A stretch of 64,000 bases of DNA from Laburnicola sp. R22_1 (Eukaryota > Ascomycota > Dothideomycetes > Pleosporales > Didymosphaeriaceae), in NCBI GenBank assembly GCA_014281115.1, contig JACONQ010000008.1:2294001-2358000 (forward strand), written 5' to 3'. How positions within the stretch are numbered: position 1 is the stretch's first letter; each line of letters opens with the position of its first letter. The notes under the pieces were generated by a model. The model did no database searches. It saw only the letters and a program-made list of their open reading frames with translations, and was not told the origin of the DNA. Position numbers and translations under genes: made by a program. Positions 12,386-24,219 of this stretch are shown one piece after another.

Positions 12386-15300
12386 TAGTTAAATTAATAC
12401 TATTTTAAAATAGTAAATAAGAAAGGAATATAGGGAACCCTTTTTTATATAAAGGGCAGCATAGGGTATAGGCCTACACTAACTACTACGCTAACACTAA
12501 CTAGAAAAGACGCCTTTAGAAAGATAAAAGGCGCAAATAGGGGAAATAGAGTATAAAAGAAAGGTAATAGAGTATGCTTAGTAGAAAGGCTAGTATAGGA
12601 CTGTTATATAACCCCCCTTTTAAGGTCTAAAAATAGAGTGTTTTAGCGGATTTTTAATGTAACTAGTACTATTTTCGGGCTAAAGAGGGTTATAATAGAG
12701 GTAATATGCCCCTATAATTCTATTAGTAGCCTTAGGTTTTAATTTAGTTACTATTTAGTAGAGATATTAAGGAAAGTTATTAGGGGTAAATTAGTAAATT
12801 AGTAAAAAAATATAGTAGAAACTATATTTTAGTGTTTAGCGTTTTGCTAATAGAGCGCATCTTTAGCTCTAACGCTATATAAAAATATAATTAGCTAAAC
12901 TTTTTCTAATTAGTTTATTACGCGCGGGCGTAATTATATTATATAATATTCTCTAGTACTATAAAAGAGTGTTAAAAAACGTATTAACCTAACTATATAG
13001 TTTTTAGTTAGGGTAGGGCAGCTTCTAAAGCCATAGGTGCTATTAGTAGTAGTAAGAATATTTATAAGTAGAAGTGCTAAAAGTTATAAGTGTCTTGCAT
13101 ATGCGTGTTAGTTAGAGTACTACTAAATTAGTGGTAAGCTAGCTAGTAGGAGAGCTGCTAGAGGCAAGAGCACTAAAAGCAATAGGTGCCTATGCGTAGT
13201 AGGCTAGCGAGGAAGCTGCTTAACTAGTAGTAAACTAGGCTATCTATTTTAGTGGCTTAGGGTGTCTCTAGGGGTAGAATAAGTTAGGTAACTAGTAAAT
13301 TAGAGTAAGGGCTAATAGTTAGGGGGTAGTTCCTAATTATTAGTAGTCTAGAAGATTTTAATAGGCGGTTTACTATTAGATTTGTTGCCTTAATATTCTT
13401 TTTATAGAAAGTTAGACTTAGGGTTAATTAGGTTAGTAAATTTAGGGTTATTATTAGGAAGGTTATTATAATAGGTAGGCTCTTTATCCTCTAATTTACT
13501 ACTATAATAGGCGGCGCTATAATCTTTAGGACCATTACTATAGTAAGTAATGCTAAGTTCTTCTTTCTAGTTAGTAATTTAGTGAGATAGAAGAGTGCTA
13601 ACCTAGGTTATTCTAGCTAGGGTAGTTTTAATTAAATAGTTAATTTTATAGGCAAGAGCTGCCTAATCTACAAATTAGCTTCTCTAGTAGGTTTATAGTC
13701 TCTAGGTCTAGAGTTAGAGATAAGACCTAGATTCTGCTATACAATTCCTAGGGACTAGTCTTACTAGTGGCTTCCTTAGGTAGCAGAGATAGGGTAACTA
13801 AAAGGTAATTTATTGTCTAATAGTTCCTTATCTAAGAAAGGTAGCTTAATAGCCTTAACGCTATTATCTTTATTAAAGGCGTCCTTATAGCTTAGTTTCT
13901 AGTAAGTCTTTAAGGATGTTCTAATAACTAAGATAGTAGGGCTAGGAAGCTGGACAGAGATCTTCTTAGAGACACTTTGGTTAGCTTTTAATAAGCGAGT
14001 TATTTAGTAGGTATAGTCCTACTTTTTAAGTAGGCTATCCTGTTAGATAGCGTTATTTTAGTAGAAAGGGTTAGGTAGTAGAGAAGTCTATAGTAGGACA
14101 AGGTTGCTAGCAAAGGTTAGATTCTTGTTATCTTTCTAACAAAGGCGGCGATCCTAAGCGTTAACTAGACAGTTAGCTTGCTTAAAAACTTTTCTACTAA
14201 TAATAAAATTATAGTCCTCTATTTTACAAAAAAAAAACTATATAGTAATACTACGTCTGTTAATATTAAACTAGACTATAAAATAGATGTTTACTTTTAC
14301 GCTTCTCTTCTCTACAAAGTTCTTAAGAGGGATTAGTGTCTTTAGGTAGAGGAGTTTAACTTTAAGCTATTTTTATACTATCTTTATATACCTTAAAGTA
14401 ATAAGGTTATAAGCACTAGCACTAGTGTCTATTAAGACTTATAACCTAAGAGCTAACTCTTAGAATTTAATTTGCACTAGCATAACTAGATAAGGGCCTC
14501 TAAATAGCTTAGAAACTCTTATTATCTTCCTACCTATAGGTAGCAATTTTAGTTTAGTATCTACATTTTATGGTTAAAATTATAGTTTGTCTAGATTAAT
14601 TAGTTTAGTGGCTTCTATATAAGCTACTAGATTAGAGTAGTCTAGTAGTGCATATTTAAAGCCTTGTTATCTAACAAATTACCTACCTCTAAATTAGAGT
14701 AGTAGGCAATACTAAGTTTGTTTAAATTAAGATTATTCTCTACTTCTATATTTGCTTATATGGCTACCTTAGAGTAGCGACGTAAGTGTAGGCCTCTAAG
14801 TTTCTTACTATAGCTAAAGCAGGCGTTATGCTTTATGCACTATGCTTTAGTCTAATTATAAAGAGTTAAAAAAAGGAGTAAGTCTAGAATAGAGTGTTTA
14901 TTTTCTAGTTACTATATATAAGAGTGTTAATCTAAAGGGTAGTATCTTATAAAGAGTTCTTATATACGCATATGCGCCTAGAAAGGGTTTATTATACTAT
15001 TATTATAGAGAGTACAGCTAGCTACGGTTATCTAGCGTTTAATTACTAGGTAGTTAATATTAGAGTCTTTTATCTCTCTCTAAAGCATTAACTTAAGACT
15101 CCTAGTTAACTTAAGTTATAATTTGTCCTTCTAGGTCTTTATATCTAGTCTATCTTTTCTAGCTAGACTCTTAAAAGCCTATAGGAATATCTAGGCGTCT
15201 ATTTTATTAAAGAGAAAGAGCTTATAAAACTTTTTACGTGCCTATTAGGAAGCAAAGAAATTATAGTAAGTCTCTTTTAGAAATTTAAAAAGTGCTTTAA

Positions 15301-16978
15301 GTCTACAATCTTCTTAAAGGGCCTAATTTATTTAACACTAATTTCGCGCTACCTCTTAAGGCACGTCTCTAAGATAGCTAAGAATGGCTTCTACAAGGTT
15401 ATTTTAATTTTTCTTATTATTATTACCTTAGTAATAGTCTACGTTTACGTGGATCTTATTACGTATATCCTCTAGCTAATTTTTAATACTAGGACTAGAT
15501 TAACCTTCTCTATAGTACTTATTAATATTAGGTAGCTTTGTAGAGTATTCTAGCTTAGATATACTAGAGGTAGCAAAAGCGTGTTTACTCTAGGACACAT
15601 CTATTTAGGCACTATTAGTAAGCTTAGTTTATATGTATCTAGAGACTAGAGAGTAGTAAAGAATATTATCTAGTTATAGAGTAGGCACTATAAGCTAGGG
15701 CAAATAATAGAGTATATATTAGAGTGCTGGCTAGGATGTATATTAGAACGCAACTAGACAGAATAAGCTTTACTTAGTTATATAAGGGTGGCGCAAACTA
15801 TATAGTAGATTAAGTATTTCTAGACTAGGATTTTTTAGAAGTATATAAGTGTAGTGCTGCAGATTATAAGTATCTTTAATAGAAAAAAAGGCTTTATTAG
15901 AGGTAAATAAGTCCTTTTTAATAGCTGTGTTATTAGTACTATTAGAGTAGAATTAAAGTTCCTCTTCTATTATATATAATATAGTATAAGCTTTTTGTGC
16001 CTAAGTATAGTAAAAGCTTATTTAAATATATTAGCGTGCTTGTATAAAGTCTAAATAATACTTCTCTATTTAGGGTTGTCTTTAGACTTTATAATAGCCC
16101 TAGCCACTAATTCTAGTAACTTCTTTAAAAGTAGGCCTTAAGAAAAGTAATATTAAGCCTAAAGCTAATAGGTAGTAAGTAATTATTTTATTTCTAGACT
16201 ATGCTAAAGCAATTAGTCTAGTTTAAATTACGCTAAAAACACGCTAAACTTCTTAGTAGCTTTAAGTTTAGCTTTGCCTTAGTGCGTAAGCCACTTAAAG
16301 TCTATTAGTAAAAATTTATTATCTAGCTAATCTGCTTTAAGTGTAGCAACGTGTTAATTATGCTTAGAAGCATTATAAGAAATTTTATTAGGGTAGACTT
16401 TTCTAAGTAGTTTAACTATACTCTTCTTTTTTATAAGGCTAGAAAGGCGACTAGTAGTCTTAGAAGCAACTATTAGTTGCTTTTTTTGCTTAATAGATAA
16501 TAGATCGCTAGTAGAGTAAAGTAGAAAAATCTTACTATAAGTGTTATATAAGCTATTATTAGTAGGGTGTAGACAAACGTTTCCCTTTGTATTGTTTATC
16601 CTAGAACTATTTAGGGGTAGAGAGAATGCAGAGAACGTTCTAGGAGTCTCCTAGATTAAAGGGCGGCGGCTTATTATAGTGTGGGTAGTAGTAGAGTTAA
16701 GTAAAGTAGGGATGACAGGTCTTATATAGCGTGTAAGCTAGCGTATAGTCTAAGCTAGGTAAAAGATAAAGTATAAGATAAAATGTGTAAAACTTTAACC
16801 TTTATATTACCTCTATAGCCTAACTCTAATCTTCTAGCTCTATATCTTATGCCCTTGCTATAATAGTACTAGAAGGTAGTTATTAGGCAAGTTAGCTCTA
16901 TAGGGTGTAGTATAATAGTTGTTATTTATTAATTATTATTTGTGTTTAAAATGTTAGGACTTCTAAGGCGGCCTCTAA

Positions 16979-17490
16979 ACTAATATACTCTTACTAATTT
17001 ATAGTGGGCAAAGGAGTATAAAAGCGGCCTCTTAAATAGACCTTAGTATAGTGTAATAACTATCTAGTATAACTAGTAACTAATAAACTAATATACCCTT
17101 ACTAACTTATAATAGGTAAAAAAGTTATATTAGTAGTCTTATAGACCTTAGATAGTGTAATAACTATCTAGCACAACTAGTAACTAATAAACCAATATAC
17201 CCTTACTAATTCGCAGTAGGTAGAGGAGTTGTATTAGCAGTCTTACAGACCTTAGGTAGTGTAACAACTACTTAGTATAACTAGTAACTAACCTAATATA
17301 CTCTTACCTACTTACAGTAGGTAGAAAAGTTGTATTAGTAGTCTTATAGACCTTAGCGTAGAACTACTACCTAGTATAACTAGTAACTAATAGACTAATA
17401 CACTCTTACCTACTTATAGCGGGCAGAGGAGTTATATTAGTAGTCTTATAGACCTTAGGTAACCGCCTAGCATAACTAGTAACTAATAAG
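16979..17490. repeat. Tandem repeat, about 5 units of 101-108 bp
   Basis: Five imperfect head-to-tail units start at 16979, 17087, 17191, 17292 and 17394. Each carries actaatatac near its start, a gtcttatagacctta block and an aactagtaactaat end. The array lies just inside the right LTR, which is the 5' LTR of the minus-strand retrotransposon, so it occupies that element's untranslated leader. Differences between units are mostly C/T and G/A. Confidence 0.85.
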
Positions 17491-17594
17491 GTAAAACTTC
17501 TACTAATGTAGTCGCCTATAGGCAGCGTTTTAAGGAAGAAGTAGATATTATATTACTATCTACAACTAAATAAAAAGAGTTAATTTTAGAATAA

Positions 17595-17888
17595 TATAAG
17601 GGCGGTACACAGCCTTATAGGGCAAACCTCTTTGGAATAGCTAGAATAGTTAAAAGAGCTAGTTAAATTAAGACTATTCTAAGATAGTAAATAAAAAAGG
17701 GATATAGGGGGCTCTTTCTTATATAGAGGGCAGCGTAGGGCATAGGCTTACGCTAGCCATACGCTAACACTAACTAGGAAAGGCGTCTTTAGGAAGGTGA
17801 AAGGCGCAGATAGAGGAAATAGGGTGTGAAAAAAAGGTAATAGGGTGTGCTTAGTAAGGAGGTCGACACAGAACTATTATAGCCTACA
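17595..17888 (-). repeat. Intact LTR of the minus-strand retrotransposon
   Basis: This 294 bp LTR aligns with the interrupted LTR on the left (79 bp before and about 213 bp after the nested retroposon). It is the 5' LTR in the element's own orientation. It ends cctaca, and a 5'-truncated family X copy starts at once on the other side. Confidence 0.75.
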
Positions 17889-18820
17889 CCCTATAAACTT
17901 CTAATCTATATAAGGTTTACTTATAGCGTATATAGCACACCTAGCTTATTCTTACTACTATTATTAGTTATTCGCGCTTGCGTGCTAAATAAGCTAACTT
18001 AATAGTAATAATAGTTAGAAGAATCTTATAGATCTATATAACACTCTTACTACTATATAGCTTATTAATAAACACTTTATTATTCTCCTTTTATATTCCC
18101 TACTAGATAATTCTATTACTAATAAGGAGTAATTATGTCTACTAGAGTAGAAATATAGTCTTGCTATTCTTTATAAACTAGACTAGCTGCTAGCCTAACT
18201 AGTATATAAGAGTAGTCTTATAAATAGTTAAGTATACCTATTTATTATACTAGATAAGCTTATAAATAGAATAGAACTCTAGTGTGGTTACTTTAATAGC
18301 TACTTTAATAGTAGTAGTGCAAATTATTAGCGTATACTTTTTAGTAATAGTAAGTACTTCTTTAAAAATAATATTAATACCTAGATAGATAATAGGACGT
18401 AGAGAGATAGTAGAAATTTTATTAAGGATAACCTTAATATAGTAATAGAGCGATAGTATATCTAATATATATTACTCTTATCCTACTTATATAAAATAGT
18501 ATATACCTATTAATATAACTTATATTATTTATAATAATTAGAATAGTAAAAAAACAGAGGATAACTATAGCGTAGCGACGCCAAAGCTATTTTATTCCTC
18601 CTCTACTAAAGTTCTAAGTGGTCTCTTTATAAGAATTTTGCTTATAGAAGTCTTATACTAAGACTACTAAGCTCGCTTAGTAGTTTAAGCATGCTTTTTT
18701 ATAATTACCTTTTTTACGCTCTTTTTAATTACTAAGCAGGGGGCTCTGCTTTTTTTATTATATTATTTAAGATAAAAGCCTTTGTCGTCCTATCCCTAGA
18801 TAGATAAATTAATACCACAT
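17889..18820. repeat. Family X repeat, copy B (5'-truncated)
   Basis: It matches copies A and C from the ctataa(a/g)ctt block to the final ccacat, but lacks about the first 140 bp, where the LTR retrotransposon begins. It keeps the hairpin ctactaagctcgcttagtag near 18668 and the closing ggggctctgctttttt tract. The coding-like frame is more damaged than in copy A. Confidence 0.65.
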
Positions 18821-20305
18821 AGAGTTAAGATCTTCATTAAAGATTTTTATTATATAGAAATTCTAACTAAGGTTAAGTTTGCACTATATATAGAGAGAAG
18901 TAAAATAAAAGGCACTAAAACCTAGTATCTAGTACATAGTAGTAGCAATAAAGTATATATAAAATAATAATAATTTTATTATTAACTTTCTATATAGTAG
19001 CATTAATAATAGTAGTTAATAAATAGTTAGATATAACTAAGTTATATATTATCTCTTAACTAGTAGACTATTAAAGAGCTATAATAGACTACAGAGTTGC
19101 AGCTATAGAAGTAGTATAAATAATAAAACACTTAACTATAGTTTAGTTATTATGCTTATAAACTAATAGCAGCGTAATTATAGTTTACTATACGCATAGT
19201 ATATAAGTTTCTTATACTATTAGCAACACCTAGTATATTAAATCTTTACTTTAATATATAATACTATATCTTTTAAATCTAACTCTTTATCTATTATATT
19301 TAGCAACGTAATATCTACTTTCTAGCAACCTAATATTATATCTAAGTCTAACACTTATAGTAATATAGCTATTATTAAATTTAGTTAGGGTATAAATAAC
19401 TAGCTAGGCAAAGCTAAGGACAATCCCTAGAGATTTAGTAATCTTATATAACTAGAAGGATTATTAAAGAGGCCTCTAGAACTTATTTTTAAATATCCTA
19501 TTAGTAATATCTTTAGGCTAACTTGCTGCACCTTATACCTCTAAATTCTAAAGTATAAAGTAGTTTTTAGTATCTAGATATTAGTAAAAGAGACGTAGCC
19601 TTTATAATATAATAATACCATAATATAAAGATTATACTATAAAAGCTTAAAAAAATAATTAAAAATAAAGGTAATAAGAACTATAAAGGCAAGGACTAGA
19701 GCAAAGAGGAGAAAGAGTTTATTATAATATATAAAATGCTAAAGGCGTAGTAGTAGTATAAAAAGCTTATTAAAGTAGTAGTAATTATCTAGGCTACTAT
19801 TAAAATAGGAGACTATAAGTAATAAGGGTAAGAGTAAAGGTAAGTAGTGGTAGCAAGAGTATAGGGAAGATAGGCAGTAGTAGTAAGATTCTAAGGGGTA
19901 GTATATAGCTTACTAGTTGCAAGAAGAAATCTACTATAAAAGAGTAATAAGCTAGTTAGGTTAGTTACTATTATAATTATAATTATTATTATAGCAAAAA
20001 TATTATTAAAGAAATTATTAATTATATAACATAGTGGTTAGTTAAACAGTCGGCCTGGAATCACGTAATATTACAGATTAACCCCGAAGAAGAAGTTAAG
20101 ATCTTTATATTAGCTCTAAGTTTTAACTTTTCCTTTTTATCCTACTTATATAACTCAACGCGACCTATTAAATAAATATATAAAGACTAATTAATAAGTA
20201 AATTATTTCTTAACCTTACCTACACCTTTTATACGCTATATAACTTTATGTTTATAAATAATTTAGTAGTAAAATTATTCTTAAAATTACTAAGTATAGT
20301 AAACT

Positions 20306-22500
20306 TTAGTCGCATGATTTATTTAGTGTTAATTACCTTTTTTAATATATTTTTTTAATTTAAGCCTGTGTAGGTTAGGATAGAAAGGCTGCTCTAGTAT
20401 AGCAACTAAAAATATAGTCTACTCCTAGTCTTTACTAACGCGATAGTAGTTACTATACACTTACCCTCTAATTATCTATAAGCGCTCTAATACCTATTAA
20501 AATTTACTTAAAGCGTGTATAGTAAAATAAGCTCTATTATTACTATTATTAGTAATCGCGCTACTTACGTGTTGTACTTATCTAATACTATAATAACTAT
20601 AAGAATTTAATGCATTTACGCAATACTCTTCTTTCCTAGTAACTTATTAATAAATGCCTTTTTTACCCTTTAACCTTACCCTTTATTACTACTATTCTAC
20701 TCTATAGTAATATAAGAAACTATAGTAGAGATCCTGCACGTCTATTATAGTGCCTATAATTACTAATTTATTACTAGCTTAACTAGTATACTAGAACTAC
20801 TTTATATAGAGTAAGGTATACTTTTTACTTTAACCTATTAATAATCTTCTAAATAGAGTAGTATTCTAGTATAGGCCTAATAACTTTAAGTAGATAGATT
20901 AAAGCGTACTTTTAGGCAGTGTTAACTAAAATTTTAGTATTAAGGCTTAGGAAAATAGCAGAAAGTAAAGCAATAGTAATAGATAATATCTTATTAAGGT
21001 TAACTTTAATATAGAGATAGAGCGTTAATATATCTATAGTATATATAAGCTCCCTATCTAGTATATATCTTATAAGTAACACACAAATCTACTATTATAA
21101 TAGCTATTACTTTTAGCAATATCTTTAGAGATAATAGTAGAGAAGGGAGATAATAGTTATAATAAGTACCTTTTTATTCCCCCTCTACTCTAAACTAGTA
21201 CAGCAATATAGCCTTACTATATTTTATATAGTCGGCTTGCCAAACACTTTTTTTAACCTTTTTTTAGTTTAAGATTAAAGTAGATTAAGATGGAAGGTTA
21301 TATGTACTATATACAGCACCTAATTCTAATTAAAAACTAATTTTAAATATTACCTAATAATGCAATAATAGTTTAAGCCTTAAACTTACTTGCACTTTAC
21401 TTACACTTTATAAGCTCCCTATCTATATAAGATTTACTTATAGCGTATATAGTATATCTAGCTTATTGCTACTACTATTATTAGTTATCTACGCTTGCGC
21501 CGCTATACGGCGTACTTGCTTAGATAAGCTAACTTAATAGTAATAATAGCTAGAAGGATCTTATAGATTTATACCATACTTTTGCCACACTAAAGCTTAT
21601 TAATAAAGACCTTATTATCCTTTTATATTCCCTACTAGAGAATTTTATTACTAATAAGGAGTAATTATATCTACTAGAGTAGAAATATAGTCTAGCTATT
21701 TTTTCCAAACTAGATTAGCTACTAGCCTAATTAGTATATATAGATAGCATTATAAATAGTTAAGCATACCTATCTATTATGCTAGATAAGTATCTTATAG
21801 ATAAAATAGAACTTTAGCGTAGCTATATTAGTAGCAGCAGCGCGAATCTTTAGTGTGTACTTTTTAGTAATAGTAAGTACTTCTTTAGGGACGATATTAA
21901 TGCCTAGATAGATAGTAGAACTTAGAGAGATAGTAAGAACTTTATTAATAACAATCTTAATATAGCAATAGAGTAATAGTATATTTAGTATATATTACCC
22001 TTACTCTACTTATAAGCATAGTAGTATATACCTATTAATATATTAGCTTGTATTATTTATAATAATCTAGATAGTAGGTTTGCAATAATTAAAATAGTAG
22101 AGAAAGAATAGCTTATAGTATTACTACGCCTAAGTTTTATCTCTCCCCTAAAGTTCTAACTATAGCCTTTTTGTAAATTAACTTTATATATAAGAGCTGT
22201 GCGCGCTAAGACTACTAAGCTTACTTAGTAGTTTAAACGCGCTTTTTTTTATAATTATCTTTTTTACGCTCTTTTTAATTACTAAGTAGGGGGCTCTGCT
22301 TTTTTTATTATGTTATTTAAGATAAAAGCCTTTATTATCCTACCCCTAGGTAGATTAATTAACGCCACATATTTTATATATAGATTTTTTATTAGTTAGA
22401 GTAGGCACGCTAAGTTTGCTTAGCGAGCTTAAGCAAACGCGCTAATTCCTTTTTATTAAATACCTTAAAATGCTTTTCTATATTAATAATAGTAGGAGAG
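20306..22500. repeat. Family X repeat, diverged copy D, split by copy C
   Basis: The left part (20306-21231) follows copy A in order but is clearly more diverged. Similarity resumes after copy C at about 22382, where a hairpin-like gctaagtttgcttagcgagc corresponds to the 3' hairpin of copies A-C. The outer limits are approximate. The arrangement says copy D is older than copy C. Confidence 0.5.
21232..22368. repeat. Family X repeat, copy C, with target duplication
   Basis: This 1137 bp copy starts tcggcttgccaaac and ends aacgccac. A 13 bp direct repeat, atattttatatag, flanks it exactly (21219-21231 and 22369-22381), and it interrupts diverged copy D. The same outer limits are seen in copy A, which defines the element ends. 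Neither end has an inverted repeat or a poly(A) tail. Confidence 0.7.
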
Positions 22501-23620
22501 ATAACTACTATTATTATATTATTTTTATTAGAAACCCCTTAGTTATAAAAAGAACCATAGCCTACTTTAGTAGGTCTTTAAGCGCTAAGTAGTTATTTAT
22601 AAATAATAAAATAGCTTTTTACTAATAGTTTCTATTAAGGAAAGTAATAAGGTCTTTAATTTAGTTTAAAAACTAGCTAATTTTTCTACTTATATAATTC
22701 TTTAATACTATCTTTTTAGTTGCTTTTCTAAAGTTCTTAACTAAGTTACTACATACTTACGCTGCGTACTTAATAAGATCTTACTACCTAATAGATTTTT
22801 TTATAAAAATAAGCTATTAACGCTATCCTACTTAATTAACTTAGCTAGCTTAGATTAACACCTATTAATTAAGTTATTAATAGTAGTAGAGTTCTTTTTA
22901 GTAGCTAAGAAACTTATAAAAAGGTTATAAAGTTTATTAGCAACTTTAAAGGGCTTTTTATAATACTTTTAAGCCTCTTTATAGGTATTAAAGTACTACT
23001 TAAGCACTAGACTATTAGTAGTAATAACACTATTATTTACTAAAAAGCTAAACTATTATATAAATTTATTTAAACTTTCTACTTCTTCTTATAGATATTA
23101 ATTTTTGTCTTAACTTAACGCATAGTTAATAGCTTACTAGAGACCTTATTTACCTCTTTTAATATATACGCCTATACCTATAGCTTAAAATTATTATCTA
23201 CCCTATTACTTTTATTAGTTTAGTATTATAGGGTGTTAAGTAGCGTCTTTAGCTATAAGAAGCTTTAAAGCACTTTTCTTAACTTAATAGAATTAGGTAT
23301 AGAACTTAGTAATAGTATTTTTATCTAGAATATTACTAAACTAGCTATTAAACTTTCTTAGAAGCTATATAGTAGTATTAGAAATAAAAGGCTTTCTTAG
23401 GTAAGGCGCTTAATAATTTAGTAATAAGGGGTAGGCGTTTGTAATATATTTTAATAAAAAATAAAGTTAAACTTAGAAGATATAAAGCAAATAAAAAAAT
23501 TAACAAGTATTTAAAACTAGATTTTTGCTAGCTAAATAGCTACTTTTAGATAACCCCTAGTTAGCTAAGGCGCTATTAAAATACCCCCCTATACGCTTAG
23601 CGGCTTACTTAGCGATTACC

Positions 23621-24219
23621 TAACAAAACTAACGCTCAAACTGACGACGGAACCGAACACGCCCTAAGGCTGCACTTTACCTAAGCGTGCACAGACCTCA
23701 TCGCGCCTTCCGACGTAGCCACTGACGGTGCTTTCCTCCCGCGGCACTCGCAGCTCCATCGCCGTCAACAAGACCTTTCACCCACACCCCACGTCATTCA
23801 GGCCGTCAGCCTGCGTCTTTGGCCTTCTTCCACGCTGCCAAAACACGTCGCAAGAACAGCAAGAACCACGCCTGCACCGTGGTTTCCTGCAAGGCTGCAC
23901 CATTCACCTGCCCGCCTTGACGAAGAGCCTTGGACCTTCTTCACCTGCCCGCCTTGCGCCCCGCCTTCACCTCCCCGTCCCGGGACCTGCGGACGCCCAC
24001 TATAAACACCCGCCGCCACTTGCTGCTGCCCACAGGCAACCCGCACCCCAAACTCTAGCAATCAACCCGCCAACCGACCTTGCACGCAAACAGATCTTTA
24101 TCGCCGCCGGCCAACCAACAGCCTCTACCCGGCATACTTGCGCGCATTAGAGTCAGTCTACGATTGCCTGAGAAGGTCGTACATGTGGGAGGCTCGGTTT
24201 CCGAGCGCCCGGAGGAGCC
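23621..24219. other. Composition boundary and upstream region of tom1
   Basis: AT-rich DNA changes within a few dozen bases to balanced, C-rich DNA. The interval should hold the promoter and 5' leader of tom1. An open frame of 140 codons at 23728-24150 is proline-rich and unlike any family I know; I do not call it a gene. Confidence 0.6.

Larger units (their letters stand above)
11410..17888 (-). mobile_element. Minus-strand LTR retrotransposon with gag and protease, no RT seen
   Basis: Two direct LTRs of about 293 bp bound the element: right LTR 17595-17888; left LTR 11410-11488 plus 12400 to about 12612, interrupted by a retroposon. Ends are TG...CA if RIP is allowed for. On the minus strand, a Cys/His gag-like knuckle can be inferred at about 14800-14860. 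An aspartic protease motif, L-I-D-T-S-A-S-A (from D-T-G-A-S), follows at about 14405-14440. In the remaining 1.8 kb towards the left LTR I could not recognise reverse transcriptase, RNase H or integrase. It may therefore be a gypsy-related non-autonomous or deleted element. Confidence 0.65.
1..23620. other. AT-rich, RIP-degraded transposon block
   Basis: The block is strongly AT-rich and no reading frame stays open for 60 codons on either strand, whereas the DNA to its right is full of chance ORFs. Transposon protein fragments can be read only if many TAG/TAA codons are taken as former CAG/CAA. Paired repeats differ mainly by C/T or G/A changes. Together these are the known marks of repeat-induced point mutation in ascomycetes. 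The elements I can delimit are listed separately. The stretches about 1375-1787, 3890-4840, 18821-20305 and 22500-23620 are equally AT-rich, but I cannot assign them to an element. Confidence 0.9.

Noticed and set aside
23728..24150. 140-codon open frame upstream of tom1
   Set aside because: Its composition is Pro/His/Arg-rich with no family resemblance; it lies in the likely leader of tom1, and overlapping frames on the other strand are equally open.
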